From Acidovorax sp. (GTDB taxonomy: Bacteria > Pseudomonadota > Gammaproteobacteria > Burkholderiales > Burkholderiaceae_C), in contig JAUXZO010000196.1 in assembly GCA_030692685.1 (NCBI GenBank), forward strand, positions 1 through 59,911: a stretch of DNA of 59,911 nucleotides. Reading direction: 5' to 3'. Shown piece by piece: positions 28,255-37,548 of the stretch (its first letter is position 1; every line of letters begins with the position of its first letter). The notes beneath the pieces were generated by a model. The model was not told where the DNA came from, searched no databases, and saw only the letters and a program-made list of their open reading frames with translations. The position numbers and the translations under genes were made by a program.

Positions 28255-29313
28255 ATGCCGCGCCGTTCCCGTCTGTTCTCGTTGTCTGCGCTGACCCGGG
28301 CGTACCAGCGCAATCTCAAGGCGTTTGCGCGCGCGACGAAACCGGTGCGGCCCAAGTCCCCGCCCAAGCTCCGGGTGGTGTCGCCCAAGGCGCCGCCGGT
28401 GGCGCGCACCAAGCCCTCGGTGGGCAAACCCACGCCGGTCAGTGGTGAATGGCTGGCGGGCATTGCCCCCGGGCCTGCCGGGGCGCGGCGCTACCAGGTG
28501 TACATACCGCCCGGATTGGCGCTCAAAACGGGCGAAAAGCTGCCGCTGCTGGTCATGCTGCACGGTTGTGGGCAAACGGGGCGCGACCTGGCCGCCGTGT
28601 CGCGCATGAACCGGCTGGCCGCGCGCCATCGTTTTTTGGTGCTGTACCCCGAGCAAGAGCGCATGGCCAATGCCCACGGCTGCTGGAACTGGTTTGAGCG
28701 CCGCAATGGCAAGGCCGAGGCCGAAGCCGCCACGTTGCTTGCGGCGGTGGACCTGGTCGCGCGCAAGCAGCCGGTGGACCTGGCGCGGGTTGCCGTGGCG
28801 GGCCTTTCGGCCGGGGGCAGCATGGCCGTGTTGATGGCGGCACGTTACCCCGAGCGCTTTTGCGCTGTGGCCATGCATTCCGGCGTGGCGCCGGGCACGG
28901 CCGAATCCGCCGCATCGGCCATGGCCGCCATGCATGGGCGGCGCGAGGCGCAACTGCCGGACACCTTCGCCGACGGGGCAGCGCCCGTCGCGCTGCCGCC
29001 GCTGCTGGTGCTGCATGGTGATGCCGATGGGGTGGTATCGGTGCGCAATGCCGCAGCCACCGCACTGTTGTGGGCGGGCGCACTGGGCGCACGCGCAGGT
29101 GCCATTCGCACTTTGCAGCGCGGGCAGCGCCACGCCATGCGGGTCACAGAGTTCAAGACCGGGGGGCGCACCGTGGTGGCGCTGCGCGAGGTGGTCGGGC
29201 TGGCCCACGCCTGGAGCGGTGGCACTGCACAGCTGCCGTTCAGCGACCCGGCCGGGCCGGATGCGTCTGCGCTGGTGTGGGCCTTTGTGGCGCGGCAGTT
29301 CGCCAAAAAATGA
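28255..29313 (+). CDS. PHB depolymerase-family esterase (feruloyl/PHB type)
   Basis: A 352-residue alpha/beta hydrolase of the PHB-depolymerase-like esterase family. The oxyanion region is VMLHGCGQTGRDLA, the lipase-box Ser is in GLSAGGSMAV (about residue 184), the Asp is likely in HGDADGVV, and the His in LAHAWSGG. The first 70 residues are basic (MPRRSRLFSLSALTRAYQRN, with KPVRPKSPPK) and lack a classical hydrophobic signal, so location is unclear. The substrate may be poly-3-hydroxybutyrate or its oligomers, or another ester; sequence alone cannot decide. The stop is one base before R1 copy 8. Confidence 0.85.
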   Translation: MPRRSRLFSLSALTRAYQRNLKAFARATKPVRPKSPPKLRVVSPKAPPVARTKPSVGKPTPVSGEWLAGIAPGPAGARRYQVYIPPGLALKTGEKLPLLVMLHGCGQTGRDLAAVSRMNRLAARHRFLVLYPEQERMANAHGCWNWFERRNGKAEAEAATLLAAVDLVARKQPVDLARVAVAGLSAGGSMAVLMAARYPERFCAVAMHSGVAPGTAESAASAMAAMHGRREAQLPDTFADGAAPVALPPLLVLHGDADGVVSVRNAAATALLWAGALGARAGAIRTLQRGQRHAMRVTEFKTGGRTVVALREVVGLAHAWSGGTAQLPFSDPAGPDASALVWAFVARQFAKK

Positions 29314-29368
29314 GTCAAATTTGGCTCTGGCGCTTATCCATCAAGCGCTAGCAGCTATCAATTTTGTG
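29314..29368 (-). repeat. R1 intergenic repeat, copy 8
   Basis: Orientation B: CAAATTTGGCTCTGGCGCTT, loop ATCCATC, AAGCGCTAGCAGCTATCAAT. It starts immediately after the esterase stop. Confidence 0.92.
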
Positions 29369-29392
29369 GATTGAGTGGGCTGCTGAGTTGCG

Positions 29393-30505
29393 CTACACCA
29401 GCCGCGCCGCCACCAGTTCTTTCTTGAGGTAGGCGTAAAACAGTGGCGCTGCCACCAGCCCCGCCGGGCCAAACACGGCTTCGGCCACAAACATCACGCT
29501 CAGCAGCTCCCACACGCCCATCTGCGTGCGGCGGCCCACCACCTTGGCGTTGATCACGTACTCGGCCTTGTGGATGAGGATCAGAAACCCCAGGCAGGCG
29601 GCCGCCGCCAGGGGCGACACGGACAACCCCACGATGGTGATGACCACGTTGCAGATCAGATTGCCGACAATCGGCACCAGCCCTGCCACAAACGTGAAGG
29701 TGATGAGCACGGGGGTGTAGGGCAGCTCCAGGCCCCACAGCGGCAGCACAAACAGCAAAAACAGCGCCGTCAGCACGGTGTTGAACGCTGCGATCCAGAA
29801 CTGCGCCGCCACGATCTGGCGGAACGCCTCGCCAAACAGCGTAATGCGCAGCCGCAGTTGCTGCGCCAGCGGGCCGCGCGCCAGCACCGCAGGGCGCACT
29901 GCGGCCAGGGCGCCAATCAGCAGGCCCACATAGGCAAACAACACACCCGCCAGCCAGGCGCGCCCGGCCATGGCCAGTGCGCCCGCCTTGGCGCCCAGGT
30001 AGTTGGCGATGATGCGCTGGATCTCCGCCGCGCCTTCAGGCAGGTGAGAGGCCATGTCCACCGGCAGCTTCAGGCGCAGCTCCAGCACCGTGCGGGCCAT
30101 GTAGTTCATCAGCTCCTGGTACTGCTGCGGCGCGGTGATGAGGTAACCGCGCGAATGGGTAAGACCCACGGCCAGCAGCGCCAGCGGCAGCAGCATGACG
30201 AGGGCCGCTGCCGCAATCTGTGCGGCCCGGAGCCCCGAGACGGACGTATGGCCGCGGCGCCGCACGCGCCCCAGGCCTTGTGCAAACCAGCGGGTCAAAG
30301 CCCGGGTCAGCAAAAAGCCAAGGCATACGCACAACAATCCCGGCAGCAGCCCGCGCCACATCACCAGCAGCAGCGCGGCTGCCATCAGCACATAGCTGGC
30401 CACCACAATGCCCTGCGTGCTGTGGCGCGGCGGCAGCGTGGTGGGGGCAGGCTCCGGCGTGCTGTTGTGTATGACGACGGGGGCCGAGGGGGGGCTTTGC
30501 GCCAT
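29393..30505 (-). CDS. AI-2E family transporter (PerM-like permease)
   Basis: A 370-residue inner-membrane protein with about eight hydrophobic segments and the family core (FVAGLVPIVGNLICNVVITI and HKAEYVINAKVVG). The name reflects the TqsA family; quorum-signal export is not implied. It lies 42 bp after purM on the same strand. purM, an AI-2E-type permease and hda also cluster in other proteobacteria, which supports the assignment but leaves its substrate open. It has an N-terminal proline/threonine-rich extension of about 30 residues before TM1. Confidence 0.9.
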   Translation of the reverse strand: MAQSPPSAPVVIHNSTPEPAPTTLPPRHSTQGIVVASYVLMAAALLLVMWRGLLPGLLCVCLGFLLTRALTRWFAQGLGRVRRRGHTSVSGLRAAQIAAAALVMLLPLALLAVGLTHSRGYLITAPQQYQELMNYMARTVLELRLKLPVDMASHLPEGAAEIQRIIANYLGAKAGALAMAGRAWLAGVLFAYVGLLIGALAAVRPAVLARGPLAQQLRLRITLFGEAFRQIVAAQFWIAAFNTVLTALFLLFVLPLWGLELPYTPVLITFTFVAGLVPIVGNLICNVVITIVGLSVSPLAAAACLGFLILIHKAEYVINAKVVGRRTQMGVWELLSVMFVAEAVFGPAGLVAAPLFYAYLKKELVAARLV

Positions 30506-30547
30506 GCGCGGGCGTTCGTGGTGTTGTGGTGAGGGGGCTGAGGCGGG

Positions 30548-31630
30548 TCAGGCCACCACTACCGCTGCGCCGTCGCCGCGCGGCGCAATCAGGCCCATCG
30601 TGTACACCTGCTCACCCGCTGCGCGCAGCGTGGCGGCCGTGGCGTCGGCGGCGGCAGCAGCTACTACCACCACCATGCCAATGCCGTTGTTGAAGGTGCG
30701 GTTCATCTCGATGTCGTCGATGCCGGCGGTCTTTTGGAGCCAGGCAAACAGCTCGGTCTGGGGCCAGCTGCCCTTGGTCAGGTGGGCAGAGGTGCCGTCG
30801 GGCAGCACGCGGGGAATGTTCTCCAGCAGGCCACCACCGGTGATGTGAGCCAGGGCCTTGATGCCGCCTTGTGCTGCGGCATCGCCACCATGGGGATGGG
30901 CAGCCAGCGCAGCCAGCACGTTCTTCACGTACAGGCGGGTGGGTTCCATGACGGCTTGCTTGAAGGGTTTGCCGTCCAGCGTGGCAGGCAGGGTGCCCGC
31001 GGCCTCTGCGCGTTCAATGCACTTGCGCACCAGGCTGAAACCGTTGGAATGCACGCCGTGGCTGGCCAGGCCCAGCACCACGTCACCGGGGGCGACTTCC
31101 TTGCCGGTCAGAATTTTCGACTTCTCGACCGCACCCACCGCAAAACCGGCCAGGTCGTATTCGCCTGCGGGGTACATGCCGGGCATCTCGGCCGTTTCGC
31201 CACCAATCAGTGCGCAGCCCGATAGCTCGCAGCCTTTGGCAATGCCGCCGATCACGGCCGCAGCGGTGTCCACGTCCAGCTTGCCGCAGGCAAAGTAATC
31301 GAGGAAGAACAGGGGCTCGGCGCCTTGCACCAGCACGTCGTTCACGCTCATGGCCACCAGGTCGATGCCCACGGTGTCGTGCATGTTCCATTCAAACGCC
31401 AGCTTGAGCTTGGTGCCCACGCCGTCGGTGCCGCTCACCAGCACCGGCTCTTTGTAGCGCTTGGGCACTTCAAACAGTGCGCCAAACCCGCCAATACCGG
31501 CCAGCACGCCCTCGCGCATGGTCTTTTTGGCCAGGGGCTTGATGCGCTCGATCAGGGCGTCGCCCGCATCGATGTCAACGCCAGCGTCTTTGTAGGACAG
31601 GGGGGTGGGGGAGGTGGCAGAGGTGCTCAT
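30548..31630 (-). CDS. purM: Phosphoribosylformylglycinamidine cyclo-ligase
   Basis: A 360-residue enzyme of purine synthesis (FGAM to AIR, ATP-dependent). Motifs include [39 protein letters not shown] and [14 protein letters not shown] at 31630 is preferred; an in-frame TTG is 12 bp upstream. It is divergent from hda and followed by the AI-2E-type permease, apparently an operon. Confidence 0.97.
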   Translation of the reverse strand: MSTSATSPTPLSYKDAGVDIDAGDALIERIKPLAKKTMREGVLAGIGGFGALFEVPKRYKEPVLVSGTDGVGTKLKLAFEWNMHDTVGIDLVAMSVNDVLVQGAEPLFFLDYFACGKLDVDTAAAVIGGIAKGCELSGCALIGGETAEMPGMYPAGEYDLAGFAVGAVEKSKILTGKEVAPGDVVLGLASHGVHSNGFSLVRKCIERAEAAGTLPATLDGKPFKQAVMEPTRLYVKNVLAALAAHPHGGDAAAQGGIKALAHITGGGLLENIPRVLPDGTSAHLTKGSWPQTELFAWLQKTAGIDDIEMNRTFNNGIGMVVVVAAAAADATAATLRAAGEQVYTMGLIAPRGDGAAVVVA

Positions 31631-31828
31631 AGGGGTGCTCAAGGCAGAGATGACACGGACCAGCGTGCGCAGCAGACTAAAATTTGCCCAGATTTTACGG
31701 GTTGCGCACCCAGTGCCATCCGCTCACCCTTTCTTATCGCCCTGTTTTGCCCCTTAAACCGATGCTGATCCGATGCTGATTCATGCCACCCACCGCTGCA
31801 AGGGCCCGCGCGCCTGCAGGCTGCAGCC

Positions 31829-32530
31829 ATGATGAAACAGCTGGCGCTGGACATTGGCCTGGCCACCGGGCCCACGCTGGCCCGGTTTTATGCGGGGCCG
31901 AATGAGGCAGCTTTGCAACACCTGCGGCTGGCCGTGGGCCAGGGCAGCAGCCAGGCCACCCGCTCGCCCGTGCCCACATACCTGTGGGGCGAGGCGGGCA
32001 GCGGCAAGTCGCACCTCTTGAACGCCGTGCGCCAGTCGCTGCGCGAGCAGGGCTCCACCATCGGCTGGCTCGACCCGTCGGTGGCCGAGCCGCCGGATTT
32101 TGACGACCACTGGGCCGCCGTAGTCATGGACGACGTGCACCTGTACAGCACCGCCCAGCAGGCCACCGCCTTTAATTGGTTTGTGAACGCCATCAGCCCC
32201 GCCAGCGGCAGCCAGCGCTGGGTGCTGGCTGCGGGCACCTTGCCCCCTGCTGATCTGCCGCTGCGCGAAGACCTGCGCAGCCGCCTGGGCTGGGGCCACG
32301 TGTTTCAGCTGCAACTGCTGGGCGAGGCCGAGCGCCGCGCCGTGTTGCGCCAGGAGGCCGACGCGCGCGGCGTCTTCCTGGGCGACGACGTGATGGATTA
32401 CATGCTCAACCGCTTTTCGCGCGACCTGGGCAGCCTCATGCATTTGCTGGACCAGCTGGACGCGTTTGCGCTGCGCACCCAGCGGGCCATCACGATTCCC
32501 TTGCTCAAAACCATGCTGGAGTCGGAATGA
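31829..32530 (+). CDS. hda: DnaA regulatory inactivator Hda
   Basis: A 233-residue AAA+ protein that, with the DNA sliding clamp, stimulates DnaA-ATP hydrolysis and prevents over-initiation. The N-terminal clamp-binding motif is QLALDIG, followed by a P-loop GEAGSGKSHLL and VVMDDVHLY (Walker B), then the AAA+ lid with LEDLRSRLGWG-like sensor residues. It precedes the HAD phosphatase, pcnB and folK, all on the plus strand, a run seen in other betaproteobacteria. Confidence 0.95.
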   Translation: MMKQLALDIGLATGPTLARFYAGPNEAALQHLRLAVGQGSSQATRSPVPTYLWGEAGSGKSHLLNAVRQSLREQGSTIGWLDPSVAEPPDFDDHWAAVVMDDVHLYSTAQQATAFNWFVNAISPASGSQRWVLAAGTLPPADLPLREDLRSRLGWGHVFQLQLLGEAERRAVLRQEADARGVFLGDDVMDYMLNRFSRDLGSLMHLLDQLDAFALRTQRAITIPLLKTMLESE

Positions 32531-32568
32531 CGCCGCACCCCCCTTTTTTTGCCCCTTTGTGAACCTGA

Positions 32569-33288
32569 ATGACTTCTGAACCCCGCCGCCTGCGGCTTGC
32601 GCTGTTTGACCTGGACCACACGCTGCTGCCGCTCGATTCTGATTACGAGTGGGGCGAGTTCACCATCCGCATCGGCTGGAACGACCCAGTGGAGTTCGCG
32701 CGCCGCAATGACGCGTTTTATGCTGACTATCAGGCGGGCACGCTGGATGTGCACGACTACGTGCGCTTTGCCACGGAGGCCGTGCGCGCGCGCGGGCCCG
32801 AGGCGGCGGCTGCCGCGCACCAGCAGTTCATGCGCGATGTGATCACCCCTGCAATCAAGCCCCAGGCACTGAGCCTTATCCGCCAGCACCAGGCCGCGGG
32901 CGATGAAGTGCTGATCGTCACCGCCACCAACGAGTTCGTCACCACGCCCATCGCCCAGGCGCTGGGCGTGCCCCAGCTGCTGTCCGTGCAACTGGCGCGC
33001 GATGCCAGCGGCTGGTATAGCGGCGAGATCGATGGCATCCCCACCATGCGCGAAGGCAAGGTGCGGCGCATGGAACAATGGCTGGCCGAGCGGCAACTTG
33101 CCTGGAGCGATGTCGAAAGCACTTTCTACAGCGACTCGATGAACGACGTGCCCTTGCTTGAAAAGGTGAACCACCCGGTGGCGACCAACCCCGACGCCCG
33201 CCTGCGCACGCTGGCCCAGCAGCGCGGCTGGCGCATACTGGACCTGTTTGCCGCCGATGCCCAAACGCCTGCACCACCTGCTGCCTGA
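32569..33288 (+). CDS. HAD superfamily phosphatase (SerB-like HAD-IB)
   Basis: A 239-residue cytosolic hydrolase of the HAD-IB subfamily. Motif I is FDLDHTLLPLDSD (two catalytic Asp), motif II VTATNEFVT, motif III/IV GKVRRMEQW and YSDSMNDVPLL. Homologues have been called histidinol-phosphatase-like or phosphoserine phosphatase-like; the substrate here is not resolved. It lies 38 bp after hda and 60 bp before pcnB, in the same operon. Confidence 0.88.
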   Translation: MTSEPRRLRLALFDLDHTLLPLDSDYEWGEFTIRIGWNDPVEFARRNDAFYADYQAGTLDVHDYVRFATEAVRARGPEAAAAAHQQFMRDVITPAIKPQALSLIRQHQAAGDEVLIVTATNEFVTTPIAQALGVPQLLSVQLARDASGWYSGEIDGIPTMREGKVRRMEQWLAERQLAWSDVESTFYSDSMNDVPLLEKVNHPVATNPDARLRTLAQQRGWRILDLFAADAQTPAPPAA

Positions 33289-33348
33289 GCGCTTTTCAGC
33301 CCCCACCCGCCGCCGTTTCGTGCCCGACCCCCTGAATACTCTCACTCC

Positions 33349-34977
33349 ATGATCAAGAAGTTCTTAGACAAACTGATGGGCAAATCGACGCCCGGCACCT
33401 CGGGCGGCAAGCCCCATTTCGGCAAGCGCGAAGAGGTGCCCGCCTCGGTCCACGGCATCAACCCCGAGCTGGTGGACTACCGCGCCGCCGAGGTCGTGGC
33501 CACACTTAAGAAGGCCGGTTTTGAAGCCTACATCGTAGGCGGCGCCGTGCGCGATTTGCTGCTGGGTCTGCGCCCCAAGGACTTTGACGTGGCCACCAAC
33601 GCCACGCCCGAGCAGGTCAAGGGCCTCTTCCGCCGGGCTTTCATCATCGGCAAGCGCTTTCGCATCGTGCACGTGGTGAACGGCCGGGGGCGTGAGCACG
33701 AGGTGATCGAGGTCTCCACCTTTCGCGCGTACCTCGACAACGCCGCTGCAGGCCAGGTGGCGGGCAATGAAAAGACGAGCAAACAACAGCTGTCGGGCAT
33801 GCAGCATGCCGTGGACGCCAGTGGCCGCGTGCTGCGCGACAACGTCTGGGGCCCGCAAGACGAAGACGCCACGCGCCGCGATTTCACCGTGAACGCCATG
33901 TACTACGACCCGGTCAGCCAGATCGTGGTCGACTATCACAAGGGTTTGCAAGACGCCAAGAAGAAGACCCTGCGCATGATTGGCGACCCCGCCACGCGCT
34001 ACCGCGAAGACCCCGTGCGCATTATCCGTGCCGTGCGGTTTGCCGCCAAACTCAGCGCGCTGGGGTTCAGCATCGAGGCCAAAACCGCCGCCCCGCTGGT
34101 GCAGTCGCAACTGCTGCTGGCCGAGGTGCCCCAAAGCCGCATGTTTGACGAAATGCTCAAGCTGCTGCAAACCGGCCACGCCATCGCCACTATCGAGCAA
34201 TTGCGCAAGCTGGGCATGTCCAAAGGCATTTACCCGCTGCTGGACGTGGCGGTGGAGCGTGCCGACAGCGCCTTTGTGAAAGCCGCCCTGGTCGATACCG
34301 ACCGCCGCGTGAACGAAGGCAAGCCCGTGGCCCCCAGCTTCTTGCTGGCCTGCGTACTGTGGGAAGACGTGCGCAACGGCTGGCAAGAGCGCATCAACCA
34401 GCGCCACCACCCGCTGCCTGCGCTGCAGGAGGCCATCGACGAAGTGTTCGACAAACGCATTGGCGATGTGTCGGGCCGCGGCAAGCTGGCCGCTGACATG
34501 CGCGAGATCTGGGTCATGCAGCCCCGCTTTGAAAAGCGCGTGGGCAGCACGCCATTTGGCATGGTGATGCAGCCGCGTTTCCGCGCCGGCTTCGACTTCA
34601 TGCGCCTGCGCGCCGACGTGGGCGAAGTGGGTGAGGCGTTGGCCGAATGGTGGCAGGACTTCCAGACCGCCGATGACGAACGCCGTGAAGACCTGATGGA
34701 CCAGGCCCGCGAAGAACAGAAGGTGCGCCAAAAGGCCCAGCCCGTCGTCAAGCGTGTGCCCCGCGCAGCGCCCGCCGCCGACCCGCGCGCTTTGCCCCGC
34801 GCCGAGGGCGCTGAGGCAGAGTTCGGCACCAACGCCAACACCGCCACCGACACGAACGACGGCGACGCCGAGTTTCCATCAGACGGTGGCGCCCCCAAAA
34901 AGCGCCGCCGCCGTCGCCGCAAGCCCGGTGGTGCCGGTGGTGGCGAAGGCGCTGCACCCGCCGCCGCGGGCGAGTGA
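33349..34977 (+). CDS. pcnB: Poly(A) polymerase I (PcnB)
   Basis: A 542-residue class II nucleotidyltransferase that adds poly(A) tails to RNA, marking it for decay. The N-terminal domain has VGGAVRDLLLGLRPKDFDVA with the catalytic Asp pair and FTVNAMYYDP; the RNA-binding region follows with REDPVRIIRAVRFAAKL. CCA-adding enzymes share the core, but the long basic C-terminal tail (RRRRRRKPGG, Asn/Thr-rich linker) and neighbours favour PcnB. The stop TGA overlaps an in-frame GTG that could start folK. Confidence 0.95.
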   Translation: MIKKFLDKLMGKSTPGTSGGKPHFGKREEVPASVHGINPELVDYRAAEVVATLKKAGFEAYIVGGAVRDLLLGLRPKDFDVATNATPEQVKGLFRRAFIIGKRFRIVHVVNGRGREHEVIEVSTFRAYLDNAAAGQVAGNEKTSKQQLSGMQHAVDASGRVLRDNVWGPQDEDATRRDFTVNAMYYDPVSQIVVDYHKGLQDAKKKTLRMIGDPATRYREDPVRIIRAVRFAAKLSALGFSIEAKTAAPLVQSQLLLAEVPQSRMFDEMLKLLQTGHAIATIEQLRKLGMSKGIYPLLDVAVERADSAFVKAALVDTDRRVNEGKPVAPSFLLACVLWEDVRNGWQERINQRHHPLPALQEAIDEVFDKRIGDVSGRGKLAADMREIWVMQPRFEKRVGSTPFGMVMQPRFRAGFDFMRLRADVGEVGEALAEWWQDFQTADDERREDLMDQAREEQKVRQKAQPVVKRVPRAAPAADPRALPRAEGAEAEFGTNANTATDTNDGDAEFPSDGGAPKKRRRRRRKPGGAGGGEGAAPAAAGE

Positions 34978-35006
34978 CGAACCCAGGCGCAGCGTGGTGG
35001 TTGCCC

Positions 35007-35525
35007 ATGGCTGAGTCGGCCAACGCGGAGGTGGGCGCCTCCGTATTCATTGGCCTAGGAGCGAACCTGGGTGACCGCAAAGCCACCCTGCGCACCGCTC
35101 TGGCCTCCATCGACCAGTTGCCCGGCACGAAGGTGCTGCGCGTGTCACCGCTCTACGGCAGCGCCCCGGTGGACGCTGGCGGGCCAGACTACCTGAACGC
35201 CGTGGCCGAACTGGCCACCACGCAGGCACCCCAAGCCCTGCTGCAGGCCCTGCAAACCATCGAGAAATCCGCAGGCCGCGAGCGCCCCTACCGCAACGCC
35301 CCGCGCACGCTGGACCTGGACATCCTGTGGTTTGGTGAGCAGGTAATTGACACCCCCGAACTCACCGTGCCCCACCCGCGCATGACAGAGCGCGCCTTTG
35401 TGCTGCGCCCGCTGGCTGACCTGGTGCCCGAGCGTGTGGAGGCCGCTTTGCTGCAGGCGGTGGCGTCGCAGGACATCCACCCGCAGGAAGGGCCGACTTG
35501 GGCGGATCAGGTGGATGGAGGGTGA
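35007..35525 (+). CDS. folK: Dihydropteridine pyrophosphokinase (HPPK)
   Basis: A 172-residue enzyme of folate synthesis that transfers pyrophosphate from ATP to 6-hydroxymethyl-7,8-dihydropterin. Signature motifs are FIGLGANLGDRKATL, YLNAVAEL and RNAPRTLDLDILWF, with the conserved Arg and Asp residues. ATG at 35007 is chosen; a GTG at 34974 overlapping the pcnB stop is an alternative. It ends the hda-HAD-pcnB-folK run and is followed within 5 bp by R1 copy 9. Confidence 0.95.
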   Translation: MAESANAEVGASVFIGLGANLGDRKATLRTALASIDQLPGTKVLRVSPLYGSAPVDAGGPDYLNAVAELATTQAPQALLQALQTIEKSAGRERPYRNAPRTLDLDILWFGEQVIDTPELTVPHPRMTERAFVLRPLADLVPERVEAALLQAVASQDIHPQEGPTWADQVDGG

Positions 35526-35529
35526 ATCG

Positions 35530-35597
35530 CTCCTAAAAAAGGAGCTTCTAGCGCTTGTTGGATAAGCGCCAGGGACCAAAAACACTCAAATTTTGAG
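35530..35597 (+). repeat. R1 intergenic repeat, copy 9
   Basis: Orientation A: TTCTAGCGCTT, loop GTTGGAT, AAGCGCCAGGGACCAAAAA, then CTCAAATTTTGAG. It follows folK by 4 bp. Confidence 0.9.
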
Positions 35598-35649
35598 AGC
35601 GCTGTGACCGTCTCAGAAATGATGCGTCACCGCGGCGCCTCTTGGGAAT

Positions 35650-35683
35650 GTCGGGTTACGCCCTGCGGGCTAACCCGACCTAC
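35650..35683. repeat. R3 hairpin element
   Basis: Outer arms TCGGGTTA (35651-35658) and TAACCCGA (35671-35678), inner arms GCCC and GGGC around TGC, and a following CCTACGG. I recall similar GTCGGGTTA...TAACCCGAC elements in many proteobacterial genomes. No T-tract. Confidence 0.8.
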
Positions 35684-35759
35684 GGCGCTAAAAATTCATC
35701 TTCAAGTGTCGGCTTCGGCCACAACATACAAAACTGGCGCTGCGCAACACCAGTGCCAC

Positions 35760-35831
35760 CGTGGAACCGGCTTCGCCGGGCTACGGGTGGCGTCCCCCTT
35801 GGGGGAAGCGGCGCAGCCGCTCAGGGGGTCA
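35760..35831 (+). repeat. R2 palindromic repeat, copy 2, providing a stop codon
   Basis: GGAACCGGCTTCGCCGGGCT, then a CCCCCTTGGGGG palindrome, GGCGCAGCCGC and CAGGGGG, matching the copy at 20114-20194. The last bases (TCA at 35829-35831) form the TGA stop of the minus-strand Bug gene. Confidence 0.82.
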
Positions 35832-36818
35832 ATCTACCTTTGCGCCAGACGCCTTCACCACCTGCTGGTATTTCGCGCGTTCGCTGGCCATGAAAGTGTC
35901 GAACTGCTGGGGTGTGCTCGTCACGGGCTCGGCCAGCAGCAGGCCGAAGCGGGTCTTGGTTTCGGGCGCGTTCAGGGCCGCTACAAAGGCCTTGTTCAGC
36001 TTGTCAATGATGGGCTTGGGCGTGGCCGCAGGGGCGACCAGGCCCCACCAGGTGTCGATGGCAAAACCCTTGAACGTGGCCGACAGCGGAGGCACGCCGG
36101 GCAGCGACGGTGAGGCTTCGAGCGAGGTGACGGCCAGCGCCTTCAGTTTGCCTGCGCGGATGTTGGGGGCGGCTGCGGCCAGGTTGTCGATGTTGAAGTC
36201 CACCTCGCCACCCAGCAGGGCCAGCTGCGCGGGGTTGGCACCGCGGTAAGGGATGTGCAGCGCAAAGATGCCTGCGCGCTGCTTGAACATTTCGCCTGCC
36301 AGGTGGCCCGCGCTGCCGTTGCCACCGCTGCCGTAGTTGAGTTTGGCGGGGTTGGCCTTGGCATACGCAATCAGGTCGGCCAGGGTGTTGATCTTGAGCT
36401 GCTCGGCCTTGGCTGCGTTGATGACCAGCACGTTGGGCACACGCACCATCTGCGTGATGCCCGCAAAGTCCTTGGCCGCGTCGTAGGGCATGCGGGCATA
36501 CAACCAGGGGTTGACTGCGTGGGTGGCCGTGGCGGCAATGCCGATGGTCAGGCCATCGGGCGCGGCCTTGGCGATGGCGTCAGCGCCGATGTTGCCGCCT
36601 GCGCCGCCCTTGTTGTCGATGATGACCGTGCCCAGCGAGTCACGCACCCGTTCGGCCAGCGCGCGGGCCGTCACATCGATGGGGCCACCCGGCGCGTAGG
36701 GCACGATCAGCCGGATGGGCTGGCCGGAATCCTGCGCAAGTGCAACCGAAGCCGCAAAGGGGGACGAGAAAACCGCTGCAAGAGCAGCGCCGGCGAGGAG
36801 GTGGTTTCTGCGGTTCAT
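35829..36818 (-). CDS. Bug/TctC family periplasmic solute-binding protein
   Basis: A 329-residue secreted protein. Signal peptide MNRRNHLLAGAALAAVFSSP followed by a cleavage-site-like ALAQ. Landmarks: IRLIVPYAPGGPIDVTARAL, IIDNKGGAGGNIGADAIA and IPYRGANPAQLALLGG. It binds an unknown carboxylate; no tctA/tctB gene is near. It lies about 45 bp after the DctR-like regulator on the same strand, so the regulator and kinase may respond to the ligand. An in-frame ATG at 36827 is an alternative start; neither has a clear Shine-Dalgarno. The stop comes from repeat R2. Confidence 0.9.
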   Translation of the reverse strand: MNRRNHLLAGAALAAVFSSPFAASVALAQDSGQPIRLIVPYAPGGPIDVTARALAERVRDSLGTVIIDNKGGAGGNIGADAIAKAAPDGLTIGIAATATHAVNPWLYARMPYDAAKDFAGITQMVRVPNVLVINAAKAEQLKINTLADLIAYAKANPAKLNYGSGGNGSAGHLAGEMFKQRAGIFALHIPYRGANPAQLALLGGEVDFNIDNLAAAAPNIRAGKLKALAVTSLEASPSLPGVPPLSATFKGFAIDTWWGLVAPAATPKPIIDKLNKAFVAALNAPETKTRFGLLLAEPVTSTPQQFDTFMASERAKYQQVVKASGAKVD

Positions 36819-36864
36819 GGGTGCCATTGTGCAAAAGAATCGTAAGAAAGCTTATGAAACCCTG

Positions 36865-37548
36865 TCATTGGGTGCGAAAAACATCGGCAGGCAGGCCCAG
36901 GTCTTCGACCAGCATGCCCAGTTCGTGCGACGTGCGGATGTCCAGTTTGAGGAAGATGGCCAGGCGGTGGGTGTCCACGGTGCGCGGGTCTATCGGGCGC
37001 TCGGGGTCTTGCTGGGCTAAGGCGCGGGCGGCTTCTTTGCTGCTGAGGCCGGTGGCCAGCAAGCGCGCCACTGCTTGCTGGCGCGGGCTCAGGCCGTTCC
37101 AGCGCTCCAGCAGCTGGTGGCGGCGTTGGGTGCGCTGCGCCTCGGTCTGTGACAAGGCCGCCGCTTTTGCGACGGCGCTCAGCAGCGTTTGCTCGTTGCA
37201 GGGCTTTTCCAGCCAGTCCACTGCCCCTTGTTTGACGGCCGCCACGGCCGAGGCCAGCTCGCCGTGGGCCGAAAGAAACACGGTTTTGAGCACCGTCTGC
37301 CGCTTGCGCATGTCTTCAAACACCTGCAGGCCGCTCATGCCGTCCATGCGCAGGTCCAGCAGCACGCAGCCGGGCTGCAAGAGGTTGGCTTGCGCCAAAA
37401 ACTCCGGTCCGCTGCCGTAGGTGTGCGGCTGGTAGCCACCTGCCAGCAGCAGGGCTGCCAGTGAATGGCGCACGCCCTCATCGTCATCCACGATGTGCAC
37501 GGTGGCGGGCTTGGCATCATCAAATCGGGCAGGGGGGGCGTCTGTCAT
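36865..37548 (-). CDS. dctR: FixJ/DctR-type response regulator
   Basis: A 227-residue regulator: receiver domain (about 15-130, phospho-Asp in LLDLRMDGMSG, switch Lys in WLEKPCN) and a LuxR-type helix-turn-helix (about 155-215, LSPRQQAVARLLATGLSSKE and RTVDTHRLAIFLKL). A short insertion (AQQDPERPI) sits inside the HTH. Its start overlaps the kinase stop by 4 bp (ATGA). A FixJ-class partner for a DctB-like kinase is the DctS/DctR arrangement known in Rhodobacter capsulatus for dicarboxylate uptake. Confidence 0.85.
   Translation of the reverse strand: MTDAPPARFDDAKPATVHIVDDDEGVRHSLAALLLAGGYQPHTYGSGPEFLAQANLLQPGCVLLDLRMDGMSGLQVFEDMRKRQTVLKTVFLSAHGELASAVAAVKQGAVDWLEKPCNEQTLLSAVAKAAALSQTEAQRTQRRHQLLERWNGLSPRQQAVARLLATGLSSKEAARALAQQDPERPIDPRTVDTHRLAIFLKLDIRTSHELGMLVEDLGLPADVFRTQ

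Noticed and set aside
29393..30505. Reading the AI-2E family permease as evidence for quorum sensing
   Set aside because: The name is a family label. No luxS, lsr or related gene is seen, and the location with purM and hda is a housekeeping neighbourhood.
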